Assembly (NCBI GenBank): GCA_016215555.1
Contig: JACRJC010000034.1
Location: 62,001-126,000 of the forward strand
Source: Rhodospirillales bacterium
GTDB lineage: Bacteria; Pseudomonadota; Alphaproteobacteria; Rhodospirillales; WMHbin7
Direction of reading: 5' to 3'
DNA length: 64,000 nucleotides
The translations under genes were made by a program, and so were the position numbers. Positions within the stretch are counted from its first letter, which is position 1, and every line of letters begins with the position of its first letter. This document shows, piece by piece, positions 16,783 through 25,366 of this stretch. Below the pieces are notes generated by a model. The model saw only the letters and a program-made list of their open reading frames with translations, was not told the origin of the DNA and searched no databases.

Positions 16783-17411
16783 TCGAACGCCCTCCCTTCT
16801 CGCGCGACCTGCTGTCCGAGCGCCTGCGCCACCATCGGCCCGGATTGCGCCGCTCGCCGGGGGCTGCGCCGTCCCGGCGCGGCGACGACGATCTCAATCC
16901 CGGCATGAACATCAGCGCCAGCCCAAGGCCCGCCGCCGTGCTGGTCGGGCTGGTCGAACGCGAGGACGGTTTTACCGTGCTGCTGACAAGGCGCACAGAT
17001 CATCTGCAGCACCATGCCGGGCAGGTCAGTTTTCCGGGCGGGCGAATCGAGGAAAAGGATGCCACCCCCTCCCAGGCGGCGCTGCGCGAAACCGAAGAGG
17101 AAATCGGCCTTCACCGTTCGCATATCGACCTTATCGGGCGGCTTGACGATTACATCACCGGCACCGGCTTTTGCGTCACCCCCCTGGTCGGGCTGATCCG
17201 CCCCCCCTTCGATCTCACGCCCGACCCTTTCGAAGTGGCCGAAGTGTTCGAGGTGCCGCTGGCCTTCCTGCTCGATCCCGCCAACCATCAGCTTTGCGAG
17301 AAGGAGGTCAAGGGCAGCCTGAAGCGCTATTTCGCCATGCCCTATGGCCGGCATTACATTTGGGGCGCCACCGCCGGAATCTTGATGAATCTCTACGAAG
17401 TGCTCAGATGA
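16734..17411 (+). CDS. Nudix hydrolase, CoA pyrophosphatase type
   Basis: 225 aa. The Nudix box GX5EX7REUXEEXGU is intact (GGRIEEKDATPSQAALRETE followed by EEIG, about residues 101-124). The preceding LLTRRTDHLQHHAGQVSFPGG matches the extra UPF0035 motif of CoA pyrophosphatases, which split CoA into ADP and phosphopantetheine. The protein may start later than 16734, because the first 50 residues are Arg/Pro-rich and overlap DUF1285. The family is usually about 190-210 aa. Its stop overlaps tlyA as ATGA. Confidence 0.88.
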   Translation: MEQRLVFSPGQSGRGVIERPPFSRDLLSERLRHHRPGLRRSPGAAPSRRGDDDLNPGMNISASPRPAAVLVGLVEREDGFTVLLTRRTDHLQHHAGQVSFPGGRIEEKDATPSQAALRETEEEIGLHRSHIDLIGRLDDYITGTGFCVTPLVGLIRPPFDLTPDPFEVAEVFEVPLAFLLDPANHQLCEKEVKGSLKRYFAMPYGRHYIWGATAGILMNLYEVLR

Positions 17412-18148
17412 AAGTCCGCCTCGATCAGTTGCTGGTGGATCGGGGCCTAGCCGAAAGCCGCGCCAAGGCCCAGGCCCTGGTCATGGCCGGGCAGGTCTAT
17501 TCCGGCGAGCGGCGTCTGGACAAGCCGGGCCATCCCATCGCCGACGATGCCGCCATCGACCTCAAGGGCCAGCCCCATCCCTATGTCTCGCGCGGCGGCT
17601 TGAAACTGGCGCACGCGCTTTCGCATTTCGCCATCGATCCCAAGGGCTGGGTGGGGCTGGATGTCGGGGCCAGCACCGGCGGCTTCACCGACGTGCTGCT
17701 GCAGAACGGCGCATCCAAGGTCTATGCGGTCGATGTCGGCCACGGCCAACTGGCCTGGAAGCTGCGCAACGATCCGCGCCTGGTGGTCCTGGAACGCATC
17801 AATGCCCGCCATCTTTCCAACGAACAAGTGCCCGAACCCATCGACATCGTCGTCTGCGACGCCAGCTTCATCGGCCTTGAAACCGTGCTGCCCGCCCCCT
17901 TGGCCCTGGCCAAGCCGCAGGCCTGGCTGGTGGCCCTCATCAAGCCGCAATTCGAGGTCGGCAAGGGCCGCGTCGGCAAGGGCGGCGTGGTGCGCGATCC
18001 CGCCCTGCATGCCGAAGTCTGCGCCCGCATCCAAGATTGGGTGAACGGCTTGGCCGGCTGGCGGGTCGTCGGCGTCGAGCCCAGCCCCATCCTGGGGCCC
18101 GAGGGCAATGTCGAATTCCTGTTGGCGGCCAGAAAGGAGAAAGGCTAG
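17408..18148 (+). CDS. tlyA: TlyA-family rRNA (cytidine-2'-O)-methyltransferase
   Basis: 246 aa. An S4 RNA-binding domain (about residues 3-62, RLDQLLVDRGLAESRAKAQAL in part) is followed by an FtsJ-like SAM methyltransferase. The SAM site is VGLDVGASTGGFTDVLL, and catalytic-type residues are in VVCDASFIGLE and ALIKPQFE. The family methylates 16S/23S rRNA; older annotations call it hemolysin A. ATG 17408 overlaps the Nudix stop, suggesting translational coupling. Confidence 0.93.
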   Translation: MKVRLDQLLVDRGLAESRAKAQALVMAGQVYSGERRLDKPGHPIADDAAIDLKGQPHPYVSRGGLKLAHALSHFAIDPKGWVGLDVGASTGGFTDVLLQNGASKVYAVDVGHGQLAWKLRNDPRLVVLERINARHLSNEQVPEPIDIVVCDASFIGLETVLPAPLALAKPQAWLVALIKPQFEVGKGRVGKGGVVRDPALHAEVCARIQDWVNGLAGWRVVGVEPSPILGPEGNVEFLLAARKEKG

Positions 18149-18187
18149 CCTTAGGCAAAACCAACAACGCTACTCTAGGAGAGGTCC

Positions 18188-18760
18188 ATGCCCCAACCCG
18201 ACCATATCGTTCGCATTCCCCTGCCCGCCCAGGACAGCCTGGACGAGGATTTGAAGAAATATCTGGGCAAATGCCAAGAAAAGCTGGGTCTGGTCCCCTA
18301 TGTGCTGCAGGCCTATACCGCCAGGCCGGCCAAGCTTCGCCATTTCATCAGCTATTACAACGAGTTGATGCTTGCCGAATCGGGGCTGTCGAAACTCGAG
18401 CGGGAAATGATCGCCGTCGCCGTCTCGTCCCATAACCGCTGCTATTACTGTCTGGTCGCCCATGGCCAGGCGGTGCGCCAGCTCTCGGGCGACCCTCAAC
18501 TGGGCGAAATGATGGTCATGAACTACCGGGTGGCCGAGCTTTCCCCCCGGCAGCGGACGATGCTCGATTTCGCCTGGAAACTGACCAGCGACCCGCAATC
18601 CATCCAGGAACCCGACCGCGAACAGCTTCGCAAGGTCGGTTTTAGCGATTCCGACATCTTCGACATCTGCGACGTGACGGCATTCTTCAATTATACCAAT
18701 AGGATGGCCCACGGACTGGATATGATGCCCAATCCCGATTACCACGCCATGAGCCGCTGA
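18188..18760 (+). CDS. AhpD-like / carboxymuconolactone decarboxylase family protein
   Basis: 190 aa. The redox-active CxxC with distal His appears as RCYYCLVAHGQAV, the AhpD-type alkylhydroperoxidase active site. The LSKLEREMIAVAVSS helix before it is typical of peroxidase-related members. It probably acts as a thiol-dependent peroxidase, though the natural substrate cannot be told. It follows tlyA after 39 bp with its own AGGAGAGG ribosome site, so it may be the last gene of that operon. Confidence 0.88.
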   Translation: MPQPDHIVRIPLPAQDSLDEDLKKYLGKCQEKLGLVPYVLQAYTARPAKLRHFISYYNELMLAESGLSKLEREMIAVAVSSHNRCYYCLVAHGQAVRQLSGDPQLGEMMVMNYRVAELSPRQRTMLDFAWKLTSDPQSIQEPDREQLRKVGFSDSDIFDICDVTAFFNYTNRMAHGLDMMPNPDYHAMSR

Positions 18761-18929
18761 TCGGACAATTGCCGTTCTATAGACGCCTATTTTCATTGCT
18801 GTTATCAAGTTATAATTGTAATGGAATTGGCCGGTATTTGCGTTAAATCAATCCAACCCCTTGCGGTCGGCCCCAAAAACGCCTAGATTGATATATCGTG
18901 TTCTAGAATGGAACGCATGGGGGCAAAAT

Positions 18930-19331
18930 ATGAGAATAGAACCCTTTGAGAGCCCACAACGGTCTGTCCAGCGGCAAGAAGCCGTCAAGACCGATTCCGC
19001 TCCTCAACCCGAAACCAAACCGGTCGATCCTGTGGGCTTCATCAGCCCGGTCATTCACGTCGATAGTCAGGCCGGCGTCGCCATCTTGCAGTACCGCGAC
19101 AATACGACCGGCGAAGTGACCGCTCAGATTCCGTCTGAGACCGTGGTCAAGCGCTATCGCGCTGGCGAGGCCGTGGCCCATCCGGGTCAGACGGCCTCGG
19201 CGCCTCCGCCTACCGGCGGCGAAACCAGTGCGGCGCCCGCTCCGGTCTCGTCTGGCGGTGGCGAAAGCGGCGGCGGTGGCGGCGGCGGCGACACTGGCGG
19301 CGGCACGGGCAGCGAAAGCACCGGCAGCTAA
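18930..19331 (+). CDS. Small FlaG-like protein with Gly-rich tail
   Basis: 133 aa. The core IHVDSQAGVAILQYRDNTTG and following QIPSETVVKRY matches the pattern of FlaG proteins (VDx-tG-x-VVxxxD-TGEVIRQIPSEEVL). FlaG family members affect flagellar filament length. No flagellar gene is nearby, so the role is open. The last 50 residues are Ala/Pro then Gly/Ser repeats, low complexity and probably disordered. Start is ATG 18930, after GGGGGC. The 170-bp upstream region is AT-rich and likely holds the promoter. Confidence 0.7.
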   Translation: MRIEPFESPQRSVQRQEAVKTDSAPQPETKPVDPVGFISPVIHVDSQAGVAILQYRDNTTGEVTAQIPSETVVKRYRAGEAVAHPGQTASAPPPTGGETSAAPAPVSSGGGESGGGGGGGDTGGGTGSESTGS

Positions 19332-19394
19332 GCAGGCGCTTGTCATGTTAATCTGAGAATCGGCACCGCGGGTCTTGCCTGCGGTGGCGGATTG

Positions 19395-20144
19395 TTATTT
19401 TCCGCAGGCCGGGCAGGGCTTCAGTCTTGCCGGCACTTCAAGGCCGCTGCCGTCCATCAGCGCCGCGTCCCCAAGCAGCCGTTCTGCCGGTCCATCGGCC
19501 GCCACCCTGCCCTCGCACAGCACGATGACGCGCGGACACAGATCCAGCACCATCTCGAGATCATGGCTGACCACGATCTTGCTGTGCTCGAATCCCTTCA
19601 GCAGATCGATGATCTGGCGCCGCCCCTTGGGGTCCAGACCCGTCGTCGGTTCGTCCAGCAGCAGGATGCCGGGCGACATGGCCAGCACGGCGGCAATCGC
19701 CACCCGGCGCTTTTCGCCGCCCGACAGATGGTGCGGCGGACGGTCGCGCAGATGCCAGGCTCCGACCTGCTCGAGACAGGCCTGAGCGCGGATCTTGCAA
19801 TCCGCCTCCTCCATGCCGGCATTCAAGGGGCCAAAGGCGACGTCGTCCAGGACGGTGGGCATGAAGAGTTGGTCCTCGGAATCTTGAAAGACCGTGCCCA
19901 CGGTCTTGCGCACCTGGGCCAGCGTTCGAGCCCCGACCTTCAGATCGCCGACCGTCACCTCGCCCTGCCCGGCCAGCAGTACGCCATTCAGATGCATCAG
20001 CAACGTCGTCTTGCCGGCGCCATTGGCGCCGACGATGGCCACGCTTTCGCCATGGCGGATTTCGAAGCTGACGCCTTTCAGCACGGCCTCTTCCCCGGGA
20101 TAGGCGAAATGCAGATTTTGCAGGGCGAGACGGTGATGGCTCAT
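19395..20144 (-). CDS. Nickel/cobalt ECF transporter ATPase (CbiO/NikO)
   Basis: 249-aa ABC ATPase of the energy-coupling type. The Walker A GANGAGKTT, Q-loop VFQDSEDQLF (the QDxDDQ-like sequence of ECF ATPases), signature LSGGEKRRVAIA, Walker B ILLLDEPTTGLD and switch His in VVSHDLEMV are all present. It powers Ni or Co uptake with CbiQ and CbiM. The start ATG 20142-20144 overlaps the cbiQ stop as ATGA. A longer frame upstream is a shadow of cbiQ. It ends the operon CbiM-CbiQ-CbiO. Confidence 0.93.
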   Translation of the reverse strand: MSHHRLALQNLHFAYPGEEAVLKGVSFEIRHGESVAIVGANGAGKTTLLMHLNGVLLAGQGEVTVGDLKVGARTLAQVRKTVGTVFQDSEDQLFMPTVLDDVAFGPLNAGMEEADCKIRAQACLEQVGAWHLRDRPPHHLSGGEKRRVAIAAVLAMSPGILLLDEPTTGLDPKGRRQIIDLLKGFEHSKIVVSHDLEMVLDLCPRVIVLCEGRVAADGPAERLLGDAALMDGSGLEVPARLKPCPACGK

Positions 20145-20956
20145 GGCCAGATACCAAGGGCGGCGCCGCCGATCCATTGCGCCGGATGATAAAAGCGGAT
20201 CAGGGCGAAGACGATCAGCCAGCCCAAAAGGAACCAGCCGTCTTGAGGTCTGAAGGACAGGGCCGACAGCCGGCGCATCTCGCCATCGAAGCCGCGCAGC
20301 CACATGGCCCGGTGGACGCGCAGGGCCCGCTTAAGCGAGCGCAGCAGCAACTGGCCCAGGATGGCGGCGAAGACCCGCCAGGACGGCGGGCGGCCATGGA
20401 CGGCGCGCAGGCGATAGGCCAGCACAACGCGGCTGGCCTCGTCCGCCAGCAAGAACAGGTACCGGTAAAGCCCCAGCATTTGAGTGACGAAGACCTGCGG
20501 CACGCCCAGCCTTTCCGCCGCCCGGGCCAGGGCCGGAATGTCGGTCGTCGCCACCAGCAGCACCAGGGCCGAGACGGTGAGAAGACTGCGCAGCAGAATC
20601 GAGGCGAAGGAGATCCAGCCTCCCGAGATGGCGAGGCCGCCCAGTTCAAGCGCGATCCTGGTGTCGAACAGCGGATTGAAAAGCCCGACCAGCGCCGCGA
20701 AAGGGGCCACGGCCAGCACGCGCCGCAGGATCAGGCCCGCCGGAACGCCGGAACGCGCCCATAGAAAAATGGGAAACAGGAAGAAGGGAAGCTGGTCTCC
20801 AAGCGCGTATTTGTCCTGGGAAACCACGGCCAGGGCAAAGGCCAGGGTCGCCAGCAGTTTGGCCCGGGGATCAAGGCGGTGGATGGGCGATTGCGCCCTG
20901 GCCCAGCGATCCAGCGTGCCGAAATCGCGGGCGGACGACGCGCAGGCGCCACCCAT
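20141..20956 (-). CDS. ECF transporter transmembrane protein (CbiQ/NikQ)
   Basis: 271 aa with about five to six membrane segments. Two family coupling motifs are visible: the early SPIHRLDPRAKLLATLAFA and the cytoplasmic helices ending in RLRAVHG and MWLRGFDGE, the A-R-G-like motifs that contact the ATPase. It sits between CbiM and CbiO genes with 1-bp and 4-bp overlaps. Its GC-rich N-terminus is a little longer than usual. Confidence 0.92.
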   Translation of the reverse strand: MGGACASSARDFGTLDRWARAQSPIHRLDPRAKLLATLAFALAVVSQDKYALGDQLPFFLFPIFLWARSGVPAGLILRRVLAVAPFAALVGLFNPLFDTRIALELGGLAISGGWISFASILLRSLLTVSALVLLVATTDIPALARAAERLGVPQVFVTQMLGLYRYLFLLADEASRVVLAYRLRAVHGRPPSWRVFAAILGQLLLRSLKRALRVHRAMWLRGFDGEMRRLSALSFRPQDGWFLLGWLIVFALIRFYHPAQWIGGAALGIWP

Positions 20957-21969
20957 CAGGCGGTTTCGGGACGGCGCTTGAGCAGCATGCCGGCCAGCAT
21001 GGCCAGGGCCAGGACGATGGCGCCGCCGACCAGGCCGGACAGCGTGGTCCCGGCATCGGGATGGACAAAGCCGTCTTCAGCCGCCGCTTCTTCCGCGCCC
21101 TCGGCCTCGGTTTTGGGGAAGCCGTAATCGGGCAGGAAGGACAGCTTTTCCTGAATCTGCGCGGCCAGGGCATGCAGGCCGTCATCGGCGCCTTCCAACT
21201 CCTTGCCCTCGCCGACCAGACGTCCGATCGACCATTCCAGCCCATCGGGATGGCTTGAGGCGAACCACGAGAAAATTCCGCCCGACAGCACGGCCAGCAC
21301 GGCCAGCGCCGCCAAGGCCCGCTTGCCGGGAAGGGCCGGCCGATCGGCGCGCAACAAGCCGGGTTCGGTCCTGGCCAGCAACTCGACGACGGCCAAAGTG
21401 ATCAGCCCCTCGCCGATGCCGATGGCCAGATGGATGGGCTGCATGGCCAGCAGGAAGGTCGAGAAAGGCAGTTCGGCAATACCCGACAGGCTGGTCTGCA
21501 GGACCACGCCGAAAGCTCCCAATTGCAAGGCCAGGACAGCGCACAGCCAGGTCACCGGCTTGGCCTGCTTGCCGACGGCGAAGGGCCTGTACAAGAAGGG
21601 ATAGACGATATAGCAGGCCAGGAAACCCATATTGAAGATGTTGGCCCCCAGGGCCAGCAGGCCGCCATCGGCGAAGAACAGCGCTTGCACCGTGACCACC
21701 GAGGCGATGGTCAGAAAGCCCGCATGCGGACCCAACAGGATGGCCAGCAATAGCCCGCCCGCGAAATGGCCGCTCGAGCCGGTGCCGGGAATGGTGAAGT
21801 TCAGCATCTGCACGGAAAAGACCAAGGCCCCCATGATGCCCATCAAGGGCACCTGGCGCTGGTCGAGGGATTTTTTCATCTTGGCCGAAGCGACGGCGAT
21901 GGCGGTGCCGGTGACCGCCCACATGCCAGCGCCCACAGCCGGTGACAAAAGCGCATCCGCCATATGCAT
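20956..21969 (-). CDS. Ni/Co ECF transporter substrate-binding protein, CbiM with CbiN/NikN-like C-terminus
   Basis: 337 aa. The CbiM part begins MHMADALLSPAVG; the metal is held by the N-terminal Met-x-His region in this family. It keeps the GSSGHFAGGLLLA and LGANIFNMGF blocks. The C-terminal 110 residues hold FASSHPDGLEWSIG, the NikN/CbiN signature, and a final TM segment, so M and N functions are in one chain. I start at ATG 21969 because GGGGG lies 7 nt before it; a GTG four codons earlier is unlikely. NikR is encoded just upstream on the same strand, so nickel is the likelier substrate. Confidence 0.92.
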   Translation of the reverse strand: MHMADALLSPAVGAGMWAVTGTAIAVASAKMKKSLDQRQVPLMGIMGALVFSVQMLNFTIPGTGSSGHFAGGLLLAILLGPHAGFLTIASVVTVQALFFADGGLLALGANIFNMGFLACYIVYPFLYRPFAVGKQAKPVTWLCAVLALQLGAFGVVLQTSLSGIAELPFSTFLLAMQPIHLAIGIGEGLITLAVVELLARTEPGLLRADRPALPGKRALAALAVLAVLSGGIFSWFASSHPDGLEWSIGRLVGEGKELEGADDGLHALAAQIQEKLSFLPDYGFPKTEAEGAEEAAAEDGFVHPDAGTTLSGLVGGAIVLALAMLAGMLLKRRPETA

Positions 21970-21990
21970 GAGAACCCCCACGAATCGTTC

Positions 21991-22019
21991 TCGTATGAAG
22001 AATTTCTAATTCGTATGAA
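21991..22019 (-). promoter_or_regulatory. Candidate NikR operator (direct repeat) before the transporter operon
   Basis: TCGTATGAA occurs at 21991-21999 and again at 22011-22019, a direct repeat with 20-bp period (two helical turns). GTATGA / TCATAC is the half-site of known NikR operators (GTATGA-N16-TCATAC in E. coli), but there it is inverted; here both copies point the same way. It lies 22-50 bp before the start codon, where a repressor would block transcription. Confidence 0.5.
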
Positions 22020-22067
22020 AGATTAGCCCGCCCCTCCGGGGGGCGTCAAGGGGGCTTGGGCCGAGCA

Positions 22068-22574
22068 TCAGCTTTTCGGGACGCTGTGCACATGCTGGTG
22101 GGCATGGGCATGGCCGTGATGATGATCCTGGGCATGATGGCCGTGCTGGTGGTGGCTGTGCGTGGCCTTGATCTCGACCGGGACGGCGTTCAGCTTGCCG
22201 TGCCGGACCCCGGTTTCGGCGCAGATTTCGCCGGCGAAGCGCTTGACCTCGGCGGTAGGGCCGCGCAGCACCGTTACTTCCATGCAGTTCTCGTGGTCGA
22301 GATGGACATGCAGCGTCGACAGCGTCAGATCGTGGTGCGCATGCTGGGCCTGGGTCAGGCGCCGGGCCAGTTCGCGCTCGTCATGGTTATAGATATAGGA
22401 CAGGCTGGCGATGCAATGGCCTTCGGGCTTTTCCGCCTGCAGGCGCTCGGTCTCCAAGGTTTCGCGCAGAATGTCGCGCACCGCTTCCGAACGGTTCTGA
22501 TAGCCTTTTTGCTGAATATAAGCGTCGAACCGCGCCAGCAGCTCTTCTTCCAGCGATACGGTGAAACGGTCCAT
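22068..22574 (-). CDS. nikR: NikR nickel-responsive repressor with His-rich tail
   Basis: 168 aa. The ribbon-helix-helix DNA-binding domain (MDRFTVSLEEELLARFD...GYQNRSEAVRDILR) is followed by the ACT-like metal domain. The square-planar nickel ligands fit E. coli NikR: a His in HAHHDL, the two His of LHVHLDHENC and its Cys. About 30 extra residues at the C-terminus are strikingly histidine-rich (for example HQHGHHAQDHHHGHAHAHQH), which E. coli NikR lacks. They could store nickel or tune affinity. The gene ends about 100 bp before the transporter gene. Confidence 0.93.
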   Translation of the reverse strand: MDRFTVSLEEELLARFDAYIQQKGYQNRSEAVRDILRETLETERLQAEKPEGHCIASLSYIYNHDERELARRLTQAQHAHHDLTLSTLHVHLDHENCMEVTVLRGPTAEVKRFAGEICAETGVRHGKLNAVPVEIKATHSHHQHGHHAQDHHHGHAHAHQHVHSVPKS

Positions 22575-22833
22575 GCGGCCCCCTCCCTCTTGAACTGACC
22601 CTGCGCCGACCCAAGATAGCAAGATCGGAGGCCAAACAACAGCGGCCCCACAGAAGGAGAGACGCGCCTTGCACTTGGTGCATAAAAAGGAGCGAAGCGA
22701 CTGGCCCATTGAGGGCCCGCGAGCCTCCGAGCGAGCGAAAGCCTAGGGCGCACAGCGCCCGCACGGCGTTTGAGTGTAGAAAAAAAAGGACCGCGGCCAA
22801 GCGTTCCGGAGGAATGCGCAAGGCCGAGGGACA
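22575..22833. other. Gene-free stretch upstream of nikR
   Basis: The region between nikR and the prk terminator, 259 bp. Open frames across it have no family features and look like shadows. It should contain the nikR promoter. I see no convincing operator, RNA gene or repeat. Confidence 0.5.
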
Positions 22834-22868
22834 TAAAAAAAGAGGCTGGGCCCGAAGGCCCAGCCCAA
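22834..22868 (-). terminator. Rho-independent terminator of cbbM-prk
   Basis: Perfect 9-bp stem GGCTGGGCC / GGCCCAGCC (22844-22852 and 22857-22865) closed by a UUCG tetraloop on the minus strand and followed by seven Ts. It lies about 65 bp after the prk stop. Confidence 0.92.
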
Positions 22869-22929
22869 GTGACGCACCAGGATGGAGGAAAATTCCTAAA
22901 GGCTGATCGGACAAGTCCGCCCGTACCGA

Positions 22930-23823
22930 TCAGACCGTCAGGCTGCGCCGGTCCTCCATAATCCGACGCAGAATCGGCGCCATGATCAATTCCATGGCCA
23001 AACCCATCTTGCCGCCAGGGACGACGATGGTGTTCCTGCGGCTCATCCACGAATCCTTGATCATTCGCAGCAGGAACGGAAAATCGATCTTGAAGCGGTC
23101 GGGCTTCTTGAAGCGAATGACGACCAGACTTTCGTCCAGCGTGGGAATGTCGCGGGCGATGATGGGATCCGAGGTATCGACCACCGGAACGCGCTGGAAG
23201 TTGATGTCGGTCAGCTTGAACTGCGGCACGATGTAATGCACATAGTCGTGCATGCGGCGCAGGATGGTGCCCATCACTTCCTTTTCGGAATAGCCCCTGG
23301 TCTGGGTGTCGCGGTGGATTTTTTGAATCCATTCCAGATTGATGACCGGCACGACGCCGATTTTCAGGTCGGCGAATTGCGCCACGTTGATCAGGCTGGT
23401 GCAGACGCAGCCGTGCAGCCCTTCATAGAACAGCAAGTCGGTGTTGGCCGGCAAGGGCTCCCAAGGCGTGAACTCGCCCGGCTTGACCCCATAATGCTTG
23501 AAGCTTTCGGCGTCCTCGTCGTTATGGACATAGAAGCGCCGCTTGCCGGTGCCGGTTTCGCCATAGGAGCTGAAGCATTCCTCGAGTTCCTCGAACAGAT
23601 TGGCATCGGGCCCGAAATGACTGAAGGTGTTGTTGCCCTTCAGGGCCGCATCCTCCATGGCCTTTTTCATTTCGACGCGCGAATAGCGGTGATAGCTGTC
23701 GCCCTCAATCACCGCCGGCATGATGTTGTCGCGGCGGAAAATATGTTCGAAGGCCTCGCGCACCGTGCTGGTGCCGGCCCCCGACGAGCCCGTGATGGCG
23801 ATGACGGGATGCTTTTTCGACAT
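22930..23823 (-). CDS. prkB: Phosphoribulokinase, proteobacterial (class I) type
   Basis: 297 aa. It phosphorylates ribulose 5-phosphate to ribulose 1,5-bisphosphate. The P-loop is GSSGAGTSTV (residues 12-21), and the sequence then runs VIEGDSYHRYSRVEMKKAM and LFYEGLHGCV, typical of the octameric, NADH-activated bacterial PRK. It follows cbbM with no gap (stop TAG and start ATG are adjacent), so RuBisCO and its substrate-making kinase are made together. A second PRK of another subfamily lies at 29846-30787. The symbol is by analogy only. Confidence 0.95.
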   Translation of the reverse strand: MSKKHPVIAITGSSGAGTSTVREAFEHIFRRDNIMPAVIEGDSYHRYSRVEMKKAMEDAALKGNNTFSHFGPDANLFEELEECFSSYGETGTGKRRFYVHNDEDAESFKHYGVKPGEFTPWEPLPANTDLLFYEGLHGCVCTSLINVAQFADLKIGVVPVINLEWIQKIHRDTQTRGYSEKEVMGTILRRMHDYVHYIVPQFKLTDINFQRVPVVDTSDPIIARDIPTLDESLVVIRFKKPDRFKIDFPFLLRMIKDSWMSRRNTIVVPGGKMGLAMELIMAPILRRIMEDRRSLTV

Positions 23824-25206
23824 CTAGGCCGCCTTTACCTTCAAGGCGGCGCGCCAGCCCGGATATATCCGGTCGGCGTCCTCGGGGAAGCTTTCGAAGG
23901 CGCCCAGAAGTTCAAGATGGCTGCGGGCGTAATCGACCAGATTGACCTTCGCCTGCCAGGCTTCGTGCGCCTGCCTGAGCGACAGGGCGCCGGCGATGGG
24001 GCCGCCCTTGTGGCCGAAAGCGCCGCCGCCCGAGGTTTGGATGATGTTGGAATGGCCGAGATTGTCGAAGAAGCCAGGCAAGCGCAGCGCGTTCATGCCG
24101 CCCGAGATGATGGGTGTGCAGGCCTTCATGCCAAGCCATTCCTGGCGATAGTAGAGCCCGTCGGCGGCATCGTTCTCCAGCATATAGGCGACGATCCGGT
24201 CCTCGGGCTTCCCTTCCATCTTGCCGTAGCCCATGGTGCCGGTATGAATGCCCGAAGCCCCCTGCAGGCGGGCCATCTTCATATGCACCAGCACATTATA
24301 GCCGCGCATCGACTGGTTGCTGGTCACCATGCCGTGGCCGGCGCGGTGATAATGCAAAAACTGGTTGGGGAAATTGCGCCGGGCCAGAGTCACCGCCGTC
24401 GGGCCGCCCACGAAGCCATCGACCAGGAAGGCGACATGGCTGGCGTCGGAACCGAAGGTTTCCAGGATGTAATGGCCGCGAGCCAGCATTTCCTGGGGAT
24501 CGTCGGCGGTGATGTTGGCCGAGAACAGCTTGGCCTGGCCGGTCTTGTCCTGGGCCCGTTTCATGGCGTCGGCGACCAAGCGGATGGTTTCCTTCAGGGG
24601 GGCGAAGACCTGATTGCCCTGCGGCTCGTCGTTCTTGATGAAGTCGCCGCCCAGCCAGAAATCGTAGCAGGCGCTGGCGAAGGGCTGGGGGCGCAGACCC
24701 AGCTTGGGCTTGATGATGGTGCCGACGATCATGCCGCCATCGACCAGCGGGCGGCCCAGCACCCGCCACATATCGGAAATGTTCACCGAAGGGCCGTCGA
24801 ACAATTTCAGATAGGCGGGCGGAACGTAGAAATCCTGCATCTTGGCGTAGTCGATATCGCCCATGCCCTGATTGTTGCCGATGGTCAGCGTCAGGAACGA
24901 GACCAGCATGGCCTTGCCGTCGATGATGTTCAGATCGAACAGTTCGACGGGATAGGCGATCTTCATCAGCTCATTCGCCGGGTCGATCTCGTAGACCAGG
25001 GCATCGACGCCCCTGGTGAAATCGTCGGTGGTGCAAACCTCGACATTGGTGCCGGTCGAAGATTCGGCGGCGAAATGGGCGGCGGCGGACAGATAGTTTT
25101 CACCGCCCTTGGGCCTCATGCGATAGGCGCACAGGACATGGCGGCCACCCTTGATGAGGTCGGCTTCGGCAAGCTTCAGATTGGCATAACGCTTGGACTG
25201 GTCCAT
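23824..25206 (-). CDS. cbbM: Form II RuBisCO large subunit (CbbM)
   Basis: 460 aa. It carboxylates ribulose 1,5-bisphosphate. Form II is shown by the sequence ([18 protein letters not shown] start) and by the lack of a small-subunit gene. Numbering coincides with Rhodospirillum rubrum CbbM: catalytic Lys166 in TIIKPK, and carbamylated Lys191 with Mg ligands Asp193 and Glu194 in [11 protein letters not shown] chose the ATG at 25204-25206, preceded by GAGGA at 4 nt; the frame is open 11 codons further but without a ribosome site. The upstream 160 bp hold a GGGTRG array. Confidence 0.98.
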   Translation of the reverse strand: MDQSKRYANLKLAEADLIKGGRHVLCAYRMRPKGGENYLSAAAHFAAESSTGTNVEVCTTDDFTRGVDALVYEIDPANELMKIAYPVELFDLNIIDGKAMLVSFLTLTIGNNQGMGDIDYAKMQDFYVPPAYLKLFDGPSVNISDMWRVLGRPLVDGGMIVGTIIKPKLGLRPQPFASACYDFWLGGDFIKNDEPQGNQVFAPLKETIRLVADAMKRAQDKTGQAKLFSANITADDPQEMLARGHYILETFGSDASHVAFLVDGFVGGPTAVTLARRNFPNQFLHYHRAGHGMVTSNQSMRGYNVLVHMKMARLQGASGIHTGTMGYGKMEGKPEDRIVAYMLENDAADGLYYRQEWLGMKACTPIISGGMNALRLPGFFDNLGHSNIIQTSGGGAFGHKGGPIAGALSLRQAHEAWQAKVNLVDYARSHLELLGAFESFPEDADRIYPGWRAALKVKAA

Positions 25207-25274
25207 TTGGTCCTCGTGCGTGATCCGGCGATGATACATCCCCCCAGATCATTTTCTTTTATCTTGCTCTAAGG

Positions 25275-25362
25275 GAAAGGGTGGGGAAACACACCAATAG
25301 GGGTGGCGGTAAACTCTTGTGGGTAGGGGATCGTCAACCTTAAAGAGGGTGGTTTGGGTAGG
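25275..25362. promoter_or_regulatory. cbbM upstream region with five GGGTRG direct repeats
   Basis: GGGTGG or GGGTAG begins at 25279, 25301, 25321, 25347 and 25356 on the plus strand, so the cbbM coding strand reads CYACCC. The first three are 22 and 20 bp apart, near two helical turns. The 14-mer GAAAGGGTGGGGAA (25275-25288) is repeated exactly upstream of korA (55392-55405). This looks like binding sites for a regulator or for promoter architecture. No canonical -35/-10 is obvious. Confidence 0.45.
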
Positions 25363-25366
25363 CGAA

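Noticed and set aside
22387-22914. 175-codon minus-strand frame overlapping nikR and its upstream region
   Set aside because: It crosses a strong terminator (22834-22868) and overlaps the start of nikR in another phase; the sequence has no recognisable domain.
22709-22961. Short plus-strand frames between nikR and prk
   Set aside because: They run through the terminator hairpin and are rich in Arg/Gly/Pro with no ribosome sites.
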